From JBCCOW01 sp038749105 (GTDB lineage: Bacteria; Planctomycetota; Phycisphaerae; Phycisphaerales; Phycisphaeraceae), in NCBI GenBank assembly GCA_038749105.1, contig JBCDIM010000013.1, positions 1 to 64,000 on the forward strand: a DNA stretch of 64,000 bases. The letters run 5' to 3'. The notes under the pieces are model-generated. The model was given only the letters and a program-made list of their open reading frames with translations, was not told the origin of the DNA and ran no database searches. This document shows positions 59,759 through 64,000 of the stretch, one piece after another. Made by a program: the position numbers and the translations under genes. Position 1 is the first letter of the stretch, and every line of letters begins with the position of its first letter.

Positions 59759-61141
59759 TCACACCCCGGCAGCCGCCTCCGCATACCACGCCTCCGGCAA
59801 CGCATCCCGCTCCGCTTCAAACAACTCCTCCATTAACCCATCGATGTCCCCGATCGACGCGGTCAGCGGGTCGGTCAGCAACGCCCGACGCACCAGTCCG
59901 CGGTCGCAGCGGTAGGCCGCCTCGGCCGTCAGCTCGTGCGTGTCCAGCACCTGCTCGCACAACCCCCGCACCCCCCGCGGCATCGCCGGATACGCCCTGG
60001 GCCTCGGCCCATCCATGCCCACATCACACAGCAGCTCCAAGAACGCGTCGTCCGCCATGTTCGGCACCGCGCCGCCGTTCATCGTGTTGATATGCATCTG
60101 CTTGCTCAGGCCACCCCACATGTTCTCGATCAGGTCCGTCGCCGGGTCTGCCCCGAACTCCGTGTCGAATTCCCCGATTTCCGCCGCCCCCGACAGGTAG
60201 TCATCGACTCGTTTCCACACCCGGTCGGTCCAAGCGACCCGGTCATCGCTCTCGAAGATCTTCAGCGGCGGGTGTCTGTCCCGACCCGCAACCCCGGGCC
60301 TCTGGTAGAACCGCACATACTCCTTCGTGTGCCCCAGCACGCTCGGCAGCACGCCGAATGCTTCGTAGAGCTCGACCGCGATCCCGTTGTTCAGCCAGCC
60401 CTTTGCGCTGGCCTGCCCGCCCTGGGCCTGCGTGTTCGCGTCCCGGTCCGCCTGCTCACGCATGTGGTCCACCAGCTTCGGCGTCAGGTCCTCGCCGTCG
60501 TAGCTGCACTCGAGAACCCAGGTGAAGTGGTTCGGCCCGGCCGTGAGCAGCACAAACCGCTCGTCGTCCGGAACGCCGTTAATCTCTGCGTATCGCCGCC
60601 GCAATCGGAACTGCGCATCGCACAACGCCAGCGTCTTGAGATCGGGGAAGAACCGCCGGAGCCCGATGCCGTGCACCGCCGCCGGGTTGATGTAATTGAT
60701 CACCCACGCCGCCGGGCAGAGCTCGCGCACCGCCTCGGCCGTCGCCGCGATATGCGGCCACTCCCGCAGCGTCCGGAACACCCCGCCGGGCCCGATCGTG
60801 TCGCCCGAGCACATCCGGATGCCGTACTTCTCCGAGACTTCGCAGTCGATCCGCCGGAAATGCGCGTTGCGGTCCGCAAACGACAGCACCACGAAGTCCG
60901 CCCCCGGAAGCACGTCGCGCTGATCGGTCGAGGCTTCGAGCTTCAACGGCACCCCGTTGTGCGCGATCACCATCTCCGCCAGCCGACGCATCTTCTCCAG
61001 CCGCTCCGCATCGGTGTCCACTAGCGCCAGCGTCCCCGTCCGCAGGTGCTCAGAGTGCACCATCTGCCAGACCGCCTTCCGCCCAAAAAACAGGCTCCCC
61101 GCCCCCACGATCACCACCTTCGGACCTCGACGCTCAGACAT
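59759..61141 (-). CDS. Glycoside hydrolase family 4
   Basis: A 460-residue NAD- and metal-dependent glycosidase from the ATG at 61141, with AGGAG 8 nt upstream. The Rossmann start is KVVIVGAGSLFFGRKAVWQM, followed by TLALVDTDAERLEKMRRLAE, VVLSFADRNAHFRRID and CSGDTIGPGGVFRTLREWPH. INYINPAAVHGIGL is the N-x-x-P motif with the catalytic pocket, and LTAGPNHFTWVLECSY holds the metal-binding His. The rest (LYEAFGVLPSVLGHTKEYVR, NTMNGGAVPNMADDAFLEL) is standard. GH4 enzymes act on alpha- or beta-linked sugars, often phosphorylated ones, through oxidation at C3; the sugar is unknown. A divergent AraC-type regulator gene lies 82 nt away, so expression is probably sugar-induced. Confidence 0.92.
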   Translation of the reverse strand: MSERRGPKVVIVGAGSLFFGRKAVWQMVHSEHLRTGTLALVDTDAERLEKMRRLAEMVIAHNGVPLKLEASTDQRDVLPGADFVVLSFADRNAHFRRIDCEVSEKYGIRMCSGDTIGPGGVFRTLREWPHIAATAEAVRELCPAAWVINYINPAAVHGIGLRRFFPDLKTLALCDAQFRLRRRYAEINGVPDDERFVLLTAGPNHFTWVLECSYDGEDLTPKLVDHMREQADRDANTQAQGGQASAKGWLNNGIAVELYEAFGVLPSVLGHTKEYVRFYQRPGVAGRDRHPPLKIFESDDRVAWTDRVWKRVDDYLSGAAEIGEFDTEFGADPATDLIENMWGGLSKQMHINTMNGGAVPNMADDAFLELLCDVGMDGPRPRAYPAMPRGVRGLCEQVLDTHELTAEAAYRCDRGLVRRALLTDPLTASIGDIDGLMEELFEAERDALPEAWYAEAAAGV

Positions 61142-61223
61142 GACACGCTCCTGAATGCGGAAACCTCCCAGGCACAGAGCCCAGGCCTGACATGGAATAT
61201 GTCTCCACAGTCGCCGCGAAACA

Positions 61224-62183
61224 ATGGATTCGAGGCCGGTTTTGATAGACAATCTTGCTTTAATGCCGCTGCTCGTCTCCGACCTGCCCGCCCACCTGCA
61301 GTCCCGGCCCAAACCGCCGCCCACGGCCATGCCGTACCGCATCCGCACCGCCGGGCACATCTACCAGCAGCCCCTGCATTCCACCCGCGGCACCCACCAC
61401 CACGACGCCATGCTCACCCTCATCGTCGCCGGCAGGGGGGTCTACCACCCCACCCGTTTCGCCGACCCGACCCGCCCCAGCAAACCCGCCCAGCCGCAGC
61501 CTCTCAAAGCCGGTATGGTCGGGCTCGTCCTCCCCGCTACCCATCACGGACCCGCCGACCCCGGCATCCTGCTTGCCGACCCCGACGACCCCTACGAACA
61601 CTTCTACTGCCGCTTTGCCGGCGACCTCGCCCTGCACACCGCCGCCCGTATCGCCAAGCGGCACCCCGAGCCGTTCTTCCCACGACACGACGCCGCCGAC
61701 ACACTGGCCCCGCTCTTCGCCCGCCTCGTGAAGCTCCAACTCAAGCAGCCTGGGCTGACTCAGGGCTCCAACGACGAGCTCGACACGCTCACCCCCGCCG
61801 AGGCGATGCTGGCTCAGCTGCTGACCATCCTCGAACACAACCCCACCGACGACCCGCCACCGCTCACCGCCGAGGCCCTCCGTGGCTACCTGCAGGACCG
61901 CACCGCTAGCCAGTTCGATCTCGAACACGCCGCCGAATACTTCAATGTCAGCGCATCACACCTGTGCCGAAAAGCCAAGGTGCTGCTGGGGCGCACCCTC
62001 CAGCAGGAAGCTCAGGCCCTGAAGCTCGACTGGGCCAAGGTCCTGCTCACCGAATCCACCATGCCCATCGCCGAGGTCGCCCGCCGCGTGGGCTACGCCG
62101 ACCCGCTGTATTTCTCCCGCGTCTTCAGCCGTACCTTCCATCAAAGCCCCACCGACCACCGAAACCAAAGCCAACACGCCTGA
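61224..62183 (+). CDS. AraC-family transcriptional regulator
   Basis: A 319-residue protein. The N-terminal ligand-binding half has a cupin-like pattern (RIRTAGHIYQQPLHSTRGTH, HDAMLTLIVAGRGVYHPTRF). The C-terminal 95 residues hold the two helix-turn-helix motifs of AraC/XylS proteins: FDLEHAAEYFNVSASHLCRK and MPIAEVARRVGYADPLYFSR, followed by VFSRTFHQSPTDHR. The ATG at 61224 is the longest start; ATG 61263 is equally possible, and neither has a clear ribosome-binding site. Divergent to the GH4 gene, it probably controls it in response to a sugar. The spacer to tyrS carries repeat family F. Confidence 0.88.
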   Translation: MDSRPVLIDNLALMPLLVSDLPAHLQSRPKPPPTAMPYRIRTAGHIYQQPLHSTRGTHHHDAMLTLIVAGRGVYHPTRFADPTRPSKPAQPQPLKAGMVGLVLPATHHGPADPGILLADPDDPYEHFYCRFAGDLALHTAARIAKRHPEPFFPRHDAADTLAPLFARLVKLQLKQPGLTQGSNDELDTLTPAEAMLAQLLTILEHNPTDDPPPLTAEALRGYLQDRTASQFDLEHAAEYFNVSASHLCRKAKVLLGRTLQQEAQALKLDWAKVLLTESTMPIAEVARRVGYADPLYFSRVFSRTFHQSPTDHRNQSQHA

Positions 62184-62198
62184 CCCAACCTCCAACAC

Positions 62199-62235
62199 CT
62201 CTCTGCGTTTTTTTCTGCGCCTCTTTGCGGCTAAA
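62199..62235. repeat. Interspersed repeat family F (CTCTGCG...CTTTGCGGC)
   Basis: CTCTCTGCG, a run of seven T, then CTGCGCCTCTTTGCGGCTAAA, between the AraC-type gene and tyrS. This CTCTGCG/CTTTGCGGCTAA theme occurs widely in intergenic DNA of related genomes (from memory, not searched). Only one copy is in this window. Confidence 0.5.
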
Positions 62236-62259
62236 ACCCCGCGTTACCATGCCCCCCGC

Positions 62260-63534
62260 ATGACCACCACCGCCCCCACCAACCTCTACGACACCCTCGA
62301 GCAGCGCGGCCTCGTCGCCCAGTGCACCGACACCCCCAACGACATCCGCGCCCGCCTGTCTCAGCCCGAGCCCGTCACCGCCTACTGCGGCTTCGACCCC
62401 ACCGCCGACTCCCTGCACGTCGGAAACCTCGTCCCCGTCATGGCCCTGGCCCACCTGCAACGCGCCGGCCACCGGCCGATCGTCGTCGTCGGCGGCGCGA
62501 CCGCCCTTGTCGGCGACCCCTCCGGCAAGACCGAGGCCCGGCAGATGCTCTCCCGTGAGCAGATCAACCACAACGCCCAAGGCATCGGCGACCAGATCGG
62601 GCGCGTGGTCAACTTCGCCCCCGGAAGTGAACAACCGGCAGCAGTACTCGTCAACAACGCCGACTGGCTCGCCGACCTCTCTTGGATCGACCTGCTCCGC
62701 GAGGCCGGGCCGCACTTCTCAGTCAACCGCATGCTCACCATGGACTCGGTCCGTTCGCGCATGGACGCCGAGGGCTCGGGCATCTCGTTCCTCGAGTTCA
62801 ACTACATGGTCATGCAGGCCTACGACTTCCTCCACCTGCACCGCTCACACGGCTGCACCCTCCAGCTCGGCGGGCAGGACCAGTGGGGCAACATCGTCAT
62901 GGGCATCGAGCTCGGCCGACGCCTCGCCGACGCCTCCCTCGCCGGGCTCACCCTCCCGCTCGTCACCAAGTCGGACGGCAGCAAGTTCGGCAAGTCCGAG
63001 TCCGGCAACATCTGGCTCGACGCCAACCGCACCTCCCCCTACGACTTCTTCCAGTTCTGGCGCAACACCGCCGACGCCGACGTCGGCAAGTTCCTCGGCT
63101 ACTTCACATTCCTCCCGATCGAAGAGGTCCAGGCCCTCGCCGCCGCCGAAGGCCCCGCGCTCAACGAATCCAAGGCCGTGCTTGCTTACGAGGTCACCAA
63201 GCTGGTGCACGGCGAGGCCGAAGCCGCCAAGGCCCGCGACGCCGCCGCCAAGGCCTTCGGCGCCGGCGACGTCACCGCCGACGGCGTCCCATCCCAACCG
63301 CTCGCCAGTGCCCGACTCGCCGAGGGCCTCACCGTGACCGACCTCCTCCGCGACGCCGGCTTCGCCAAGTCCAACGGCGAAGCCCGACGCCTCGTCCAGG
63401 GCGGCGGCGTCCGGCTCCACGACGCCAAGGTCGCCGACCCCTTCCAGCCCGTCACCGCCGAAGACGCCCCCGACGGCTACGTCCTGCTCCGCGTCGGCAA
63501 GAAGAAGCTCTGCCGCTTCGACCTCGTGGACTAA
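62260..63534 (+). CDS. tyrS: Tyrosyl-tRNA synthetase
   Basis: A 424-residue class I synthetase of the bacterial TyrS type. TAYCGFDPTADSLHVGNLVP contains the HIGH-like HVGN. VGGATALVGDPSGKTEARQM follows, and YMVMQAYDFLHLHRSHGCTL then LQLGGQDQWGNIVMGIEL form the tyrosine pocket. LVTKSDGSKFGKSESGNIWL contains the KMSKS-equivalent KFGKS. The C-terminal S4 domain (NGEARRLVQGGGVRLHDAKV) is complete, and the protein ends in VGKKKLCRFDLVD. It charges tRNA-Tyr in the cytoplasm. There is no obvious T-box leader in the 76-nt spacer upstream. Confidence 0.97.
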   Translation: MTTTAPTNLYDTLEQRGLVAQCTDTPNDIRARLSQPEPVTAYCGFDPTADSLHVGNLVPVMALAHLQRAGHRPIVVVGGATALVGDPSGKTEARQMLSREQINHNAQGIGDQIGRVVNFAPGSEQPAAVLVNNADWLADLSWIDLLREAGPHFSVNRMLTMDSVRSRMDAEGSGISFLEFNYMVMQAYDFLHLHRSHGCTLQLGGQDQWGNIVMGIELGRRLADASLAGLTLPLVTKSDGSKFGKSESGNIWLDANRTSPYDFFQFWRNTADADVGKFLGYFTFLPIEEVQALAAAEGPALNESKAVLAYEVTKLVHGEAEAAKARDAAAKAFGAGDVTADGVPSQPLASARLAEGLTVTDLLRDAGFAKSNGEARRLVQGGGVRLHDAKVADPFQPVTAEDAPDGYVLLRVGKKKLCRFDLVD

Positions 63535-63541
63535 GCCCGTG

Positions 63542-64000
63542 ATGCCCACCACTCCGAGCACGACGCTTCGTAGCCGCGACGCGACGCGTCGCCGGCGCGT
63601 CGCGATCTGCCTGCTACTGCTCACGGCTTTCACAACCCACGCGCAACCCTCCACCGCTCCTAATCCACCCAGCTGGCAGCCCATCGCCCCGATGCCCCGC
63701 GCCCTTATCGGGCACGCCGCGTCTGCTGCCAACAACCGGCTCCTGGTCACCGGTGGCCTCTACGCCAGCACCACGCTCCAAGGCCCCAAGCCTGCCGCCT
63801 CCGCAGACGTCTTCGCCTACGACCCCGAACAAGACCGCTGGCAGGCACACGCCCAACTCCCCCGGGGCCGATTCAACCACGCCCAGATCATGCTCTCCGA
63901 CGGCCGTCTGCTCATTGTCGGCGGCAGCACCTACAACGACCAACGCCAACGGCGGCCGCTCGCCGGCTGCCTGCTCCTGGACCCCGAGACGGGCCAAATC
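63542..64000 (+). CDS. Kelch-repeat secreted protein (5' part only)
   Basis: From the ATG at 63542 the frame stays open to the window edge (153 codons). A basic start (MPTTPSTTLRSRDATRRRRV) precedes a signal helix (AICLLLLTAFTTHAQ). Kelch blades follow: WQPIAPMPRALIGHAASAAN, NRLLVTGGLYAST, VFAYDPEQDRWQAHAQLPRG and FNHAQIMLSDGRLLIVGGST, with the GG and Y/W-x6-W spacing of that motif. At least two blades are seen and more are expected beyond the edge. The residues SRDATRRR are encoded by repeat family E (63571-63595), so the gene start includes a mobile-type repeat. The start lies 7 nt after the tyrS stop. Confidence 0.75.
   Translation, partial: MPTTPSTTLRSRDATRRRRVAICLLLLTAFTTHAQPSTAPNPPSWQPIAPMPRALIGHAASAANNRLLVTGGLYASTTLQGPKPAASADVFAYDPEQDRWQAHAQLPRGRFNHAQIMLSDGRLLIVGGSTYNDQRQRRPLAGCLLLDPETGQI
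63571..63595. repeat. Interspersed palindromic repeat family E, copy 3, inside a coding region
   Basis: Identical to 23488-23512 over 25 bases. Here it is read through as SRDATRRR near the N-terminus of the Kelch-repeat protein. Confidence 0.88.

Noticed and set aside
1..64000. tRNA, rRNA, insertion sequences, prophage or integron elements
   Set aside because: No T-loop motif with paired acceptor stem, no transposase or integrase domain and no phage structural protein was seen on either strand.

Overview
The window is GC-rich chromosomal DNA with dense, mostly short operons and no tRNA, rRNA, CRISPR, insertion sequence or prophage that I can recognise. It most likely comes from a planctomycete, probably class Phycisphaerae. 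The clues are secreted proteins ending in PEP-CTERM anchors, genes of the kind associated with exosortase A (a FemAB-like protein and an O-antigen ligase-like protein), a signal peptidase I with a very large insertion, prepilin-like and small family proteins typical of that phylum, and housekeeping genes scattered away from their usual partners (nuoB and nuoH apart, carA without carB, hslU without hslV, trpC alone). The taxonomic call is inference from gene content.

Layout. 1-3.4 kb: start of nuoB (minus), then a plus-strand surface-polysaccharide set (glycosyltransferase, hexapeptide acyltransferase, FemAB-like protein). 3.4-9.9 kb: minus-strand histidine kinase, three small membrane or zinc-ribbon proteins, ilvN, an RNA-like structured spacer and lepB. 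9.9-21 kb: nuoH, a GNAT acetyltransferase, a phosphodiesterase, trpC, then minus-strand PhnP-like hydrolase, tsaD, ctpA and the 2-oxoacid:ferredoxin oxidoreductase pair korA/korB with a small gene between them. 20.6-25.7 kb: secreted proteins, including a degenerate GH10-like protein and a 43-residue Cys-rich peptide. 25.8-32.8 kb: hslU and a type IV pilus/type II secretion operon (pilM, pilN, pilO, pilP-like, pilB/gspE). 32.9-39.2 kb: a second surface-polysaccharide cluster (O-antigen ligase, radical SAM, methyltransferase, GT4) with a divergent GT39. 39-44 kb: site-2 protease, MltA, a prepilin-like protein and two paralogous PEP-CTERM proteins. 44.2-49.4 kb: cmk, plsC, two GT4 enzymes and two small proteins. 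49.5-55.5 kb (minus): ybaB, birA, nadC, an ASCH-like protein, a TauE-like permease and speA. 55.7-64 kb: a third PEP-CTERM protein, carA, a trypsin-like protease, a SMUG-type glycosylase, a GH4 enzyme with divergent AraC regulator, tyrS and the start of a Kelch-repeat protein.

How it fits together. Much of the accessory content concerns the cell surface: glycan synthesis, pilus/secretion machinery, PEP-CTERM proteins sorted by an exosortase that is not in this window, signal peptidase and proteases.

The most unusual feature is the set of short interspersed repeats. At least seven families are present. They fill every convergent gene gap longer than about 55 bases except one that holds an ordinary hairpin, occupy three successive spacers of the pil operon, lie in frame inside a glycosyltransferase gene, and contribute the signal-peptide or N-terminal coding sequence of two secreted proteins. 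A second notable item is a roughly 140-nt structured element at 7871-8006 whose base pairing favours transcription from the plus strand.
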